Shown here: positions 37,264 to 44,868 of the stretch, piece after piece
Layout: every line of letters begins with the position of its first letter
Numbering within the stretch: position 1 is the first letter of the stretch
Assembly (NCBI RefSeq): GCF_000013885.1
Contig: NC_007964.1
Location: 1,474,001-1,538,000 of the forward strand
Length of the DNA stretch: 64,000 nt
Source of the DNA: Nitrobacter hamburgensis X14
GTDB lineage: Bacteria > Pseudomonadota > Alphaproteobacteria > Rhizobiales > Xanthobacteraceae
Reading direction: 5' to 3'
Position numbers and translations under genes: made by a program
Notes under the pieces: model-generated
The model's input: only the letters and a program-made list of their open reading frames with translations
Databases searched by the model: none
Told to the model about the DNA's origin: nothing

Positions 37264-37428
37264 GGAAAGCCGGCGACGGATCATCGACCGCTCGGGACCA
37301 CAGACGACAGCGAATGTTGCGCGCGGCGAGAAAGAACACTTCATGCGCAGCTTTGATACTGGTTTCGCGCTTCGTCCTTGCGATGCGCTGTGCGCGGTCG
37401 CCGCGTGCGGCGGCCGGGAGCGCACGGC

Positions 37429-38922
37429 ATGACGTTCGCACCGCGCGAGCCGCGGGCTGACGCCGACGAGACACTCGATCCGGACGACTGGGACGCACTG
37501 CGCGCGCAGGGGCACCGGATGCTCGACGATATGGTCGATTATATCGCCGGCATTCGCACGCGCCCGGTGTGGCAGCCAATTCCAGCGGAAACGCGTGCAC
37601 GCTTCCGCGCCGGGCTGCCGCGGGCGAGCGCCGATCTCGACGGGATCTATCGGGAGTTTGCCGACCACATCGCGCCTTACACCGCCGGCAACGTTCATCC
37701 CGGCTTCATGGGGTGGGTCAACGGGGGCGGCACCGCCGTCGGAATGCTGGCCGAGATGCTGGCGGCCGGGCTGAACGCCAATCTCGGCGGCCGCGATCAC
37801 GTTCCGATCGAGGTCGAGCGCCAGATCGCTCTGTGGGTGCGGCAGATGTTCGGCTTTCCCGATACCGCGAGCGGCATCTTCGTCACGGGGACATCGATGG
37901 CGAACCTGATGGGGGTGCTGGTGGCGCGCGCGGCGCGGCTCGGCCCGTCGGTGCGCGAGCGGGGTCTGTCGGATCGCGGCGCCGGTCTCACCGCCTATAC
38001 GTCGGCGGCGACGCACGGTTGCATCGCGCAGGCCATGGACCTCGCCGGCTTCGGCACCGACGCGCTGCGGCGGATTCCGGTCGATCGCTGCCATCGCATC
38101 GGTGTCGATGCGTTGCGTGCGCAGGTCGCAGTCGATCGCGCTGCCGGTCTTGAACCGTTTCTGGTGATCGGCTCGGCCGGGACCGTCGACATCGGGGCGA
38201 TCGACGATCTGGCGGCGTTGCATGCGCTGTGCCGTGATGAGAACCTGTGGCTGCACATCGACGGTGCGTACGGCGCGCTCGGTATCCTGTCGCCGGAGAT
38301 CGCACCGCGCCTTGCCGGCATCGAGAGCGCCGACTCCATTGCTTTCGATTTCCACAAATGGGGACAGGTGCCCTATGATGCGGGTTTCCTTCTCGTCCGC
38401 GACGGCGAGCAGCACCGGCGGACGTTTGCGGCGCCGGCGGCGTATCTGCGTCGGGAAACGCGCGGGCTCGCGGCGGGCTCGCCGTGGCCGTGCGACTACG
38501 GGCCGGATATGTCGCGCGGATTCCGCGCGCTGAAGACGTGGTTCACGTTGAAAGCCTACGGCACCGACAAGCTCGGCGCGATGATCGCCCGGACCTGCGC
38601 GCTCGCGCGCTGCCTCGAAGCGAAGGTCGCCGCCGAGCCGAAGCTCGAACTGCTGGCGCCGGTGCAACTCAACATCGTGTGCTTCCGCTATCGGTCCGAC
38701 GATACCGACAGGGTCAATGCCGGGATCGTCGCATCGCTGCACGAGTCGGGTATAGCGGCGCCGTCCACGACCACGCTCGACGGCCGGCTGGCGATCCGCG
38801 CGGCGATCGTCAATCATCGCACCGGGGTGCGCGACATCGAAGCGCTGGTGTCGGCGGTGCTGGAATTCGGCGCGCGTGAATCCGAAGTTCGCCAATTTGA
38901 AGCCCGCGAAGCCGGACGCTGA
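37429..38922 (+). CDS. PLP-dependent group II decarboxylase (aromatic-L-amino-acid decarboxylase family)
   Basis: A 497-residue PLP enzyme. It has the AADC-like N-terminal segment (HRMLDDMVDYIAGIRTRPVW), the PLP-contact blocks HPGFMGWVNGGGT and GTSMANLMGVLVAR, the aspartate in LHIDGAYGALG, and the Schiff-base lysine in DFHKWGQVPYDAGF. Reaction would be decarboxylation of an aromatic or acidic amino acid, or a related carbon-nitrogen reaction. ATG 37429 follows GGGAG by 8 bases. It is the only metabolic enzyme inside the flagellar cluster, between flgL and flbT. Substrate unknown. Confidence 0.9.
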   Translation: MTFAPREPRADADETLDPDDWDALRAQGHRMLDDMVDYIAGIRTRPVWQPIPAETRARFRAGLPRASADLDGIYREFADHIAPYTAGNVHPGFMGWVNGGGTAVGMLAEMLAAGLNANLGGRDHVPIEVERQIALWVRQMFGFPDTASGIFVTGTSMANLMGVLVARAARLGPSVRERGLSDRGAGLTAYTSAATHGCIAQAMDLAGFGTDALRRIPVDRCHRIGVDALRAQVAVDRAAGLEPFLVIGSAGTVDIGAIDDLAALHALCRDENLWLHIDGAYGALGILSPEIAPRLAGIESADSIAFDFHKWGQVPYDAGFLLVRDGEQHRRTFAAPAAYLRRETRGLAAGSPWPCDYGPDMSRGFRALKTWFTLKAYGTDKLGAMIARTCALARCLEAKVAAEPKLELLAPVQLNIVCFRYRSDDTDRVNAGIVASLHESGIAAPSTTTLDGRLAIRAAIVNHRTGVRDIEALVSAVLEFGARESEVRQFEAREAGR

Positions 38923-38951
38923 GACGAATCGCGCTCGCGCTCCGCGTGATA

Positions 38952-39383
38952 TCAGGCGGAGCGCTGCACCCTGGCGTCGGGGCGGTCGGTGGTGCTGTCG
39001 CCCGTGTCCGCCAGCTTCTTCTCGTAGGCGATCAGTTTCTTGACCTCCTTGAGCGCCTTGTAGAGGTCGCCGTTGAGGATGTCGTTGTTGATGCCCTCGA
39101 TGATCGGCCAGGCGTCGGGCATGGTCGTGATGATATCGCGCAACAGGCTGAAATAGGTGCCATGATTGATCTGCGGCTCCGGCGCGAGATACATCAGCTG
39201 CACCGCGAGATAGATCAGCTTGGCCGGCGTATCCGCCGTCTCGGGCGTCAGGATATCCTTTTCGCGCAGGATCGGAGTGCGGCCGCCTTCGATCAGCAGC
39301 TTGGCGCGCTGATCGGTGTTGGTGATGACGCACGCGCCGATGATGATCCGCTCATGCGGGCGAAGTTCAACCTTCAGCGCCAT
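38952..39383 (-). CDS. flbT: Flagellin regulator FlbT
   Basis: A 143-residue FlbT, starting MALKVELRPHERIIIGACVI and containing ILREKDILTPETADTPAKLI. FlbT binds flagellin mRNA leaders and controls flagellin synthesis after transcription, in balance with FlaF. It is transcribed away from the flagellins. ATG 39383 has a strong AGGAGGG. The polar C-terminal tail (DTGDSTTDRPDARVQRSA) is variable. A perfect CtrA box lies 114 bases upstream. Confidence 0.95.
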   Translation of the reverse strand: MALKVELRPHERIIIGACVITNTDQRAKLLIEGGRTPILREKDILTPETADTPAKLIYLAVQLMYLAPEPQINHGTYFSLLRDIITTMPDAWPIIEGINNDILNGDLYKALKEVKKLIAYEKKLADTGDSTTDRPDARVQRSA

Positions 39384-39496
39384 GGTAGCCCTCCTGTGGT
39401 GTTTCGGGATCCGATGACGCCGGGATGTGCGTCGCCGCAAGCAGCCCCGAATAACGCCCATATTCATACCGTCGCCGCGATCCTTTCCGATGATGG

Positions 39497-39511
39497 TTAA
39501 CGAAGGGTTAA
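39497..39511. promoter_or_regulatory. CtrA box
   Basis: TTAA-CGAAGGG-TTAA, an exact match to TTAA-N7-TTAA, 114 bases upstream of flbT and 236 upstream of the flagellin. Confidence 0.65.
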
Positions 39512-39667
39512 CGGGAGCGCCGAGGCGCCGTCGATGGCCGCAGGAAACTGCAATGTTCGCAAGGGCATCATGACGGCGATTGGCCCGACGGACCGTGGCG
39601 AAGCGCCGAAAGCGCATCGACGTTCATTCGAACTGTACCGCGCAAGTTCATGTTTTTTTTAGAGTCC

Positions 39668-39682
39668 TGGCTCCAGTGTCGC
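39668..39682 (+). promoter_or_regulatory. Possible sigma54-like promoter for the first flagellin
   Basis: TGGCTC-CAGTG-TCGC has correct spacing but two mismatches to TGGCAC-N5-TTGC. It ends 64 bases before ATG 39747. Weak alone; suggested mainly by position. Confidence 0.3.
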
Positions 39683-39746
39683 GTTGTCGTCCGATGGAAA
39701 TGATCGGCGCAACGTACACGAATGTTCACACCAGAAAGGTATGACA

Positions 39747-41333
39747 ATGTCAGGTATCGTTCTCTCGGCGTCCGTGCGCCAGAACCTCCTCTCCCTCCAG
39801 TCCACCGCCGATCTGCTCTCCACCACGCAAAACCGTCTTGCCACCGGCAACAAGGTCAACTCGGCGCTCGACAACCCGACCAACTTCTTCACCGCGCAGG
39901 GCCTCGACAACCGCGCCGGCGACATCAACAACCTGCTCGACTCGATCGGCAACGGCGTGCAGGTGCTGCAGGCTGCCAACACCGGTATCACCTCGCTGCA
40001 GAAGCTGGTCGATACCGCGAAGTCGATCGCCAACCAGGCGCTGCAGACCCCGTCGGGCTATTCGCAGAAGTCGTCGGTGACGACCGCGGCGATTACCGGT
40101 GCAACCGCCGACGACCTGCGTGGCACTCCTGTCGGCGGCAGCGCGGCGACCTCGGGCTCCCTGACTGCGGGTGCGTTTACGGCGGTCGACGTCTCTGCCA
40201 CCAAGTCGATGGCCTTCACCGTTACGGTTGATGGCGGTACGGCTCAGAACGTCACGCTGGATGCTGCGGCCGTTACGGCCTACAACACGGCGCATTCCGC
40301 TTCGCTCAACGCTGCCAGCCTGAGTGCGACGGACGTTGCCAACCTCGTGAACGATCAGATTACTGGCGCTGTTGTTTCCGTTGTCGGCGGCAACCTGACC
40401 TTCACGTCCAGTTCAACCGGAATCTCGTCCAACGTTGCGACGTCCGCGGTGACTGCGACGAATACCCCGGGCGGTTCGACCGGTATTACAGCTGCGACTG
40501 GCACCGCCGGTGCGGCCGCTGTCGCTGGCGTCTCGCCGCTCGATACGCTGACCCTCACGGTCGGCGCGACCGGCGGCGGAACGGCGACCAACATCACCTT
40601 CGGCGACGGCACGGCCGGTACTGTCAAGTCGTTGAACCAGTTGAACGACAAGCTTGCTGCAAACAACTTGATGGCAACGTTGAGTTCCGACGGCAAGCTT
40701 ACCATCAGCACCACCAACGACGCGGCCTCGGCAACGATGGGCACGATCGGCGGTTCCGCCGCGGGTGCTGGCAAGGCGTTCAACGGGCTTGCTGGCGGCG
40801 CACCGACCCAGGACCAGAACTCGCTGACGGCTCGTGCAAGTCTCGTCGCTCAGTACAACACCATCATCGACCAGATCAAAACCACGGCGCAGGACTCTTC
40901 GTTCAACGGCGTCAACCTGCTGAACGGCGACCAGCTCAAGCTGGTGTTCAACGAAACCGGAAAGTCGACGCTGAACATCCAGGGCGTGACCTTCGACCCG
41001 GCCGGTCTCGGCCTGTCGAAGCTGACCTCCGGCACCGACTTCCTCGACAACGCCTCGACCAACAAGGTGCTCGACACGTTGAGCAACGCCTCCAGCTCGC
41101 TTCGCTCGCAGGCGTCGGCCTTCGGTTCGAATCTGTCGGTGGTGCAGATCCGTCAGGACTTCAACAAGAACCTGATCAACGTGCTGCAGACCGGCTCGTC
41201 GAACCTGACGCTGGCCGACACCAACGAGGAAGCGGCCAATAGCCAGGCGCTGTCGACCCGCCAGTCGATTGCGGTCTCCGCCCTGGCGCTGGCCAACCAG
41301 TCGAACCAGAGCGTGCTGCAGTTGCTGCGCTAA
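39747..41333 (+). CDS. Flagellin (first of two)
   Basis: A 528-residue flagellin. The conserved ends are IVLSASVRQNLLSLQSTADL with LATGNKVNSALDNPTNFFTA and the C-terminal NEEAANSQALSTRQSIAVSA then LALANQSNQSVLQLLR. The centre is Ala/Thr/Ser/Gly-rich and surface-exposed. An in-frame ATG at 39741 lies too close to AGAAAGG; ATG 39747 has the right 7-base spacing. It is a paralogue of the gene at 41725: the ends are nearly identical and the middle differs. A strong terminator follows. Confidence 0.95.
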   Translation: MSGIVLSASVRQNLLSLQSTADLLSTTQNRLATGNKVNSALDNPTNFFTAQGLDNRAGDINNLLDSIGNGVQVLQAANTGITSLQKLVDTAKSIANQALQTPSGYSQKSSVTTAAITGATADDLRGTPVGGSAATSGSLTAGAFTAVDVSATKSMAFTVTVDGGTAQNVTLDAAAVTAYNTAHSASLNAASLSATDVANLVNDQITGAVVSVVGGNLTFTSSSTGISSNVATSAVTATNTPGGSTGITAATGTAGAAAVAGVSPLDTLTLTVGATGGGTATNITFGDGTAGTVKSLNQLNDKLAANNLMATLSSDGKLTISTTNDAASATMGTIGGSAAGAGKAFNGLAGGAPTQDQNSLTARASLVAQYNTIIDQIKTTAQDSSFNGVNLLNGDQLKLVFNETGKSTLNIQGVTFDPAGLGLSKLTSGTDFLDNASTNKVLDTLSNASSSLRSQASAFGSNLSVVQIRQDFNKNLINVLQTGSSNLTLADTNEEAANSQALSTRQSIAVSALALANQSNQSVLQLLR

Positions 41334-41357
41334 TCGTAAACGACTTATCAGACAACG

Positions 41358-41386
41358 AAAACGGCGGGGGAAACCCCGCCGTTTTT
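41358..41386 (+). terminator. Rho-independent terminator of the first flagellin
   Basis: A perfect 12-bp stem (41358-41369 with 41374-41385) capped by a GAAA tetraloop and followed by TTTTT, 24 bases after the stop. Confidence 0.9.
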
Positions 41387-41630
41387 GCGTTTGCCGGCCC
41401 CGCAACCTCATTCTGAGCCGGATCGCCAGCAGCAGCTCACAACCTCCTGACGAAACAAGATAGAATCGTCGCGAGACACCGGTTCGAACTTCTGGATACT
41501 TTGTTGAGCACAGCGCGCCAAAGCCCTTGGCTACCTTGCGTTTCAAGCCTCGAATTCAGAAAGCGCTTCAGATATCACGAATGGGGGACGGGAGGCCGCA
41601 GCGGCGTCGATGGCGGGCATTAATCTGCTG

Positions 41631-41645
41631 TTAACCATAAATTAA
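41631..41645. promoter_or_regulatory. CtrA box
   Basis: TTAA-CCATAAA-TTAA, an exact match to the consensus and containing the TTAACCAT half-site. It lies 80 bases upstream of the second flagellin's ATG, a normal distance for direct activation. Confidence 0.65.
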
Positions 41646-41724
41646 AACGTCTCGTTCACCTTTCCGACCAGGAACCGGCTCTGATGGCGAGCCGGCGTCC
41701 GCTCAGGTCAGGGAAGGGCCAGAC

Positions 41725-43338
41725 ATGTCCGACATCGTTCTCTCGACATCCGTTCGCCAGAATCTGCTCTCGTTGCAGTCAACAGCCGACCTGCTGGCGA
41801 CGACGCAGAATCGTCTCGCCACCGGCAAGAAGGTGAACACGGCCCTCGACAACCCGACCAACTATTTCACCGCCGCCGCGCTCGACAACCGCGCCCACGA
41901 CATCAACAGTCTGCTCGACGGCATCGGCAACGGCGTACAGGTGCTGCAGGCGGCCAACACCGGCCTGACCTCGCTGCAGAAGCTGGTCGACACCGCGAAG
42001 TCGGTCGCCAATCAGGTTCTGCAATCCCAGGCCGGCTATTCGCAGAAGTCGTCGGTAGCGAGCCTGCCCGTGACGGGCGCGACCGCGCTCGATCTCAGAG
42101 GCACGACACCGTTTACGAACGCAGCCGCGACGCCCGGCACCGCCCTGAAGACCGGCACCTCCAACGCTGCCGCAACCGGCACCACCTTTATCAATACGCT
42201 GACCAACGGCGCTACCGCGACGCTGACCGGCCCCGTCGCCGGCGACAGCTTTTCCGTCAACGGCAAGACCGTCACGTTCTCCGCGTCCGGCGCGGCCACC
42301 ACCGACGCCTCTGGAAACGTCACGATCGGCATCGACCAGACGCTGAGCGCGCTGACCGGCGTGATCGATACGCTGGACGGCAACACCGTGCCCGCGACGG
42401 CATCGGCCGTGAGCGGAACCGGTCAGATCGCGCTCAACACCGGTATCGCTCATGACCTGACGCTGGCGGACTCCACGCCGGGCGTGCTCGCAAAGCTCGG
42501 CCTGACCACGGGAACGACAGCGCGCGGCGGCGGCGCGGGAAACCTCGACGGCAAGACGCTGACGATCGGGGCAACGGGCGGTGGCGTCGCGACCAGCATC
42601 ACTTTCGGCGACGGCACCAACGGCACCGTCAAAAGCCTCAACGGCCTGAACGCGCAGCTCGCCTCCAACAATCTTCAGGCCTCGATCGACGCGACGGGCG
42701 CGATCACGATCTCGACCTCCAACGAGGCCGCCGCCGCGACCATCGGCACGATCGGCGGGACCGCGGCCGGCGCTGGCTATGCGTTCAACGGCCTGGTCGC
42801 CGGCGCGCCTGTTGAAGACGCTTCGGTTCAGGCGTCCCGCGCTGGCCTCGTCAATCAGTACAACAACATCATTCAGCAGATCAACACGACGACGGCGGAC
42901 GCATCGTTCAACGGCATCAATCTGCTCAATGGCGACACGCTGAAGCTCATCTTCAACGAGACCGGAAAGTCCGTGCTCACCATCAACGGCACCAGTACCA
43001 ATGCAGCCGGCCTCGGACTGTCGACCCTGACGGCGGGCACCGACTTCCTGGACAACGGCTCTGCCAACAGCGTGATCGCGAACCTCGACAAGGCGTCGAG
43101 CACGCTGCGCGCGCAGGCTTCGACGCTCGGCGCAAACCTGTCGATCGTGCAGATCCGTCAGGACTTCTCGAAGAACCTGATCAACGTGTTGCAGACCGGC
43201 TCAAGCAACCTGACGCTCGCTGACACCAACGAGGAAGCGGCGAACAGCCAGGCGCTGGCCACCCGCCAGTCGATCGCGGTGTCGGCGCTGGCGCTGGCCA
43301 ACCAGTCGCAGCAGAGCGTGCTGCAACTGCTGCGCTGA
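41725..43338 (+). CDS. Flagellin (second of two)
   Basis: A 537-residue flagellin, MSDIVLSTSVRQNLLSLQST at the start and NEEAANSQALATRQSIAVSA then LALANQSQQSVLQLLR at the end. The N- and C-terminal 170 residues closely match the first flagellin; the central 200 differ in length and sequence, so the filament surfaces should differ. ATG 41725 follows GGGAAGGG. A CtrA box 80 bases upstream suggests a control different from the first copy. flaF follows 155 bases downstream. Confidence 0.95.
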   Translation: MSDIVLSTSVRQNLLSLQSTADLLATTQNRLATGKKVNTALDNPTNYFTAAALDNRAHDINSLLDGIGNGVQVLQAANTGLTSLQKLVDTAKSVANQVLQSQAGYSQKSSVASLPVTGATALDLRGTTPFTNAAATPGTALKTGTSNAAATGTTFINTLTNGATATLTGPVAGDSFSVNGKTVTFSASGAATTDASGNVTIGIDQTLSALTGVIDTLDGNTVPATASAVSGTGQIALNTGIAHDLTLADSTPGVLAKLGLTTGTTARGGGAGNLDGKTLTIGATGGGVATSITFGDGTNGTVKSLNGLNAQLASNNLQASIDATGAITISTSNEAAAATIGTIGGTAAGAGYAFNGLVAGAPVEDASVQASRAGLVNQYNNIIQQINTTTADASFNGINLLNGDTLKLIFNETGKSVLTINGTSTNAAGLGLSTLTAGTDFLDNGSANSVIANLDKASSTLRAQASTLGANLSIVQIRQDFSKNLINVLQTGSSNLTLADTNEEAANSQALATRQSIAVSALALANQSQQSVLQLLR

Positions 43339-43492
43339 CGACGCAAGGCGCGACGCCGCGGCGGTCGCAAGTGTTCCGCCTGCCATTTTTTAGGCGCATG
43401 TGGAAACACCGGGTAACCTATTTTAAAGGCGGCTCTGGTAGACATACCAGCAGCGCCGAAGCGCGCGCCCGCTGTTTTCCCCGAGGTCTTGA

Positions 43493-43858
43493 ATGTCGAA
43501 CGCTGCTCAAGCCTATGCCCGGACGGCTCAAACCTCGTCATCTCCCCGTGAAATCGAGGCTCAGGCTTTGCTGAAGGCGGCGCGGCAGCTTCAGGAGATC
43601 CAGAACAACTGGACGGGTCCGGACAAGAACATGCACAACGCGCTGCTGTTCAACCGCCGTCTGTGGTCGATCTTCATGAGCGCAGCGGACAGCGATGACA
43701 ACCAGCAGCCGCTGGAGGTCCGCCAGAATATCGCCAACATCGGCGTCTTCGTGATGAAGCAGACGATCGACATGCAGATGAATCCCGACCCCGCGAAGCT
43801 GAAGTCGCTGATCGACATCAACTGCAATCTCGCGGCGGGTTTGTCCGGGCGGGCGTAA
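43493..43858 (+). CDS. flaF: Flagellar biosynthesis regulator FlaF
   Basis: A 121-residue FlaF. Diagnostic blocks are QAYARTAQTSSSPREIEAQA, LFNRRLWSIFMSAADSDDNQ and LKSLIDINCNLAAGL. FlaF is needed for flagellin translation or export and opposes FlbT; it may act as a flagellin chaperone. It lies between the second flagellin and a small hypothetical gene, all on the plus strand. ATG 43493; the ribosome-binding site is GAGG at about 43482. Confidence 0.93.
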   Translation: MSNAAQAYARTAQTSSSPREIEAQALLKAARQLQEIQNNWTGPDKNMHNALLFNRRLWSIFMSAADSDDNQQPLEVRQNIANIGVFVMKQTIDMQMNPDPAKLKSLIDINCNLAAGLSGRA

Positions 43859-43886
43859 CGCCTGACTTCATCGACGGAGCCGGATC

Positions 43887-44252
43887 ATGGCCGACGTCCT
43901 GAGCATCCTGGCGGCGAACTACACGACGGTCGGGCAGAACGTCAATCTCAGCACCGGCAAGTACGTCGACGTCGATCCCAAGGCCTTCGAGGGCACCTGG
44001 AGCGGCAAGTACGCCAACCAGAAGCCGTTTTCGGTGACGATTTCGAACGTCAATGGTTTTCGCGCCAAGGCCAAGTATCAGTACGGCAGCACGATCAAGT
44101 ATCAGGACGTCCTGATCAAGAACAACGCGTTCCGCGTCGGCGATTCAAAATTCGTGCTGACAAAGGCCGGCACCGCGCAGGTCAGCACGGTCATGAGCAA
44201 TCCTGCGACGGGCGCGAGCACGCTCGAGACGGCTTACGTCCAACAGGGCTGA
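43887..44252 (+). CDS. Small hypothetical protein of the flagellin region
   Basis: A 121-residue protein, no signal peptide, predicted beta-rich (EGTWSGKYANQKPFSVTISN, then VNGFRAKAKYQYGSTIKYQD). It starts 28 bases after flaF with GGAG before ATG 43887, so it probably shares the flaF transcript. The N terminus ILAANYTTVGQNVNLSTGKY may be an export or binding segment. Family not recognised. Its context suggests a role linked to flagellin or filament, but this is inference only. Confidence 0.7.
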   Translation: MADVLSILAANYTTVGQNVNLSTGKYVDVDPKAFEGTWSGKYANQKPFSVTISNVNGFRAKAKYQYGSTIKYQDVLIKNNAFRVGDSKFVLTKAGTAQVSTVMSNPATGASTLETAYVQQG

Positions 44253-44299
44253 TCGGTCGCGCAGCGTGCTTTCCGGTTCGGCCATCGCGAGCCAAGCGG

Positions 44300-44665
44300 T
44301 TACGCCTGTCGGTCGGTCGCCGGGTCCTGCGCACGCTCGGCCTTCACCAGATCGAGCGCGCGGAAATAGGCGCGCCGTCGCAGCATCGCCTCTTCGGGGA
44401 ACTGCTTCACGACCAGGCTCGTCCGGTTGTCGACGACCTGATAGACCATCGAGGCGGCATCGCGATCGACGATCACCTGACGCGACAGCGTATCGCCCGA
44501 TGTCCGCGGATCGTTACGGACGCGCGCACTCACGTCCGCCGCGGTGACGCTCTGGCTCGGGGGAAGTTGAGTCGCGACAGCATCGTCCGCGGCGCTGCTC
44601 GCCGGCTGAACGACTGCCGTTGCGACCGGTGCCCCGACCGGCTTGATGCTGAAATCCGTACCCAT
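44300..44665 (-). CDS. FlaG-like protein
   Basis: A 121-residue protein. The N-terminal 60 residues are low-complexity and disordered; the C-terminal half (QVIVDRDAASMVYQVVDNRT with SLVVKQFPEEAMLRRRAYF) matches the FlaG pattern, in which a short beta-hairpin precedes IPxEExLR. FlaG influences filament length in other bacteria. It converges with the gene to the left and lies downstream of the autotransporter gene in the same direction, with about 200 bases between them. ATG 44665. Assignment is from pattern only. Confidence 0.65.
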   Translation of the reverse strand: MGTDFSIKPVGAPVATAVVQPASSAADDAVATQLPPSQSVTAADVSARVRNDPRTSGDTLSRQVIVDRDAASMVYQVVDNRTSLVVKQFPEEAMLRRRAYFRALDLVKAERAQDPATDRQA

Positions 44666-44868
44666 GGTCGCCTCCAGGCTCCCTTCGAGTCAAATCCCAA
44701 CCCCCTTTAGGCCGCAAGCTTAACGCCCGTCTCTGAACGCCACGTTAGAAAACGTGTTCAACACCGTGCTGCCGGCAACGCGGCAATTTGAATCGAATTG
44801 GATTCGAAAGCGCGCGGGCAGGGCGCAGCGCGCCTTCGTTCGCGAGGTTTTGAACGCGGAAGCGGGCC

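Larger units (their letters stand above)
37068..37428. other. Intergenic stretch between flgL and the PLP decarboxylase
   Basis: A 361-base gap with a near-consensus CtrA box (37141-37155) and four degenerate 15-bp tandem units (37204-37263). No terminator is obvious after flgL. No gene recognised. Confidence 0.5.
39384..39746. other. Divergent promoter region between flbT and the first flagellin
   Basis: A 363-base gap with a perfect CtrA box (39497-39511) nearer flbT and a degenerate sigma54-like site (39668-39682) nearer the flagellin. A run of eight T at about 39653 lies between. No gene seen. Confidence 0.6.
41334..41724. other. Region between the two flagellin genes
   Basis: A 391-base gap containing the terminator of the first flagellin and, near its end, a perfect CtrA box. 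Their presence indicates the two flagellins are separately transcribed. Nothing else recognised. Confidence 0.6.

Noticed and set aside
37165..39333. A 722-codon minus-strand frame across the decarboxylase and flbT
   Set aside because: It runs antisense to the decarboxylase and out of frame with flbT; its translation resembles no protein.
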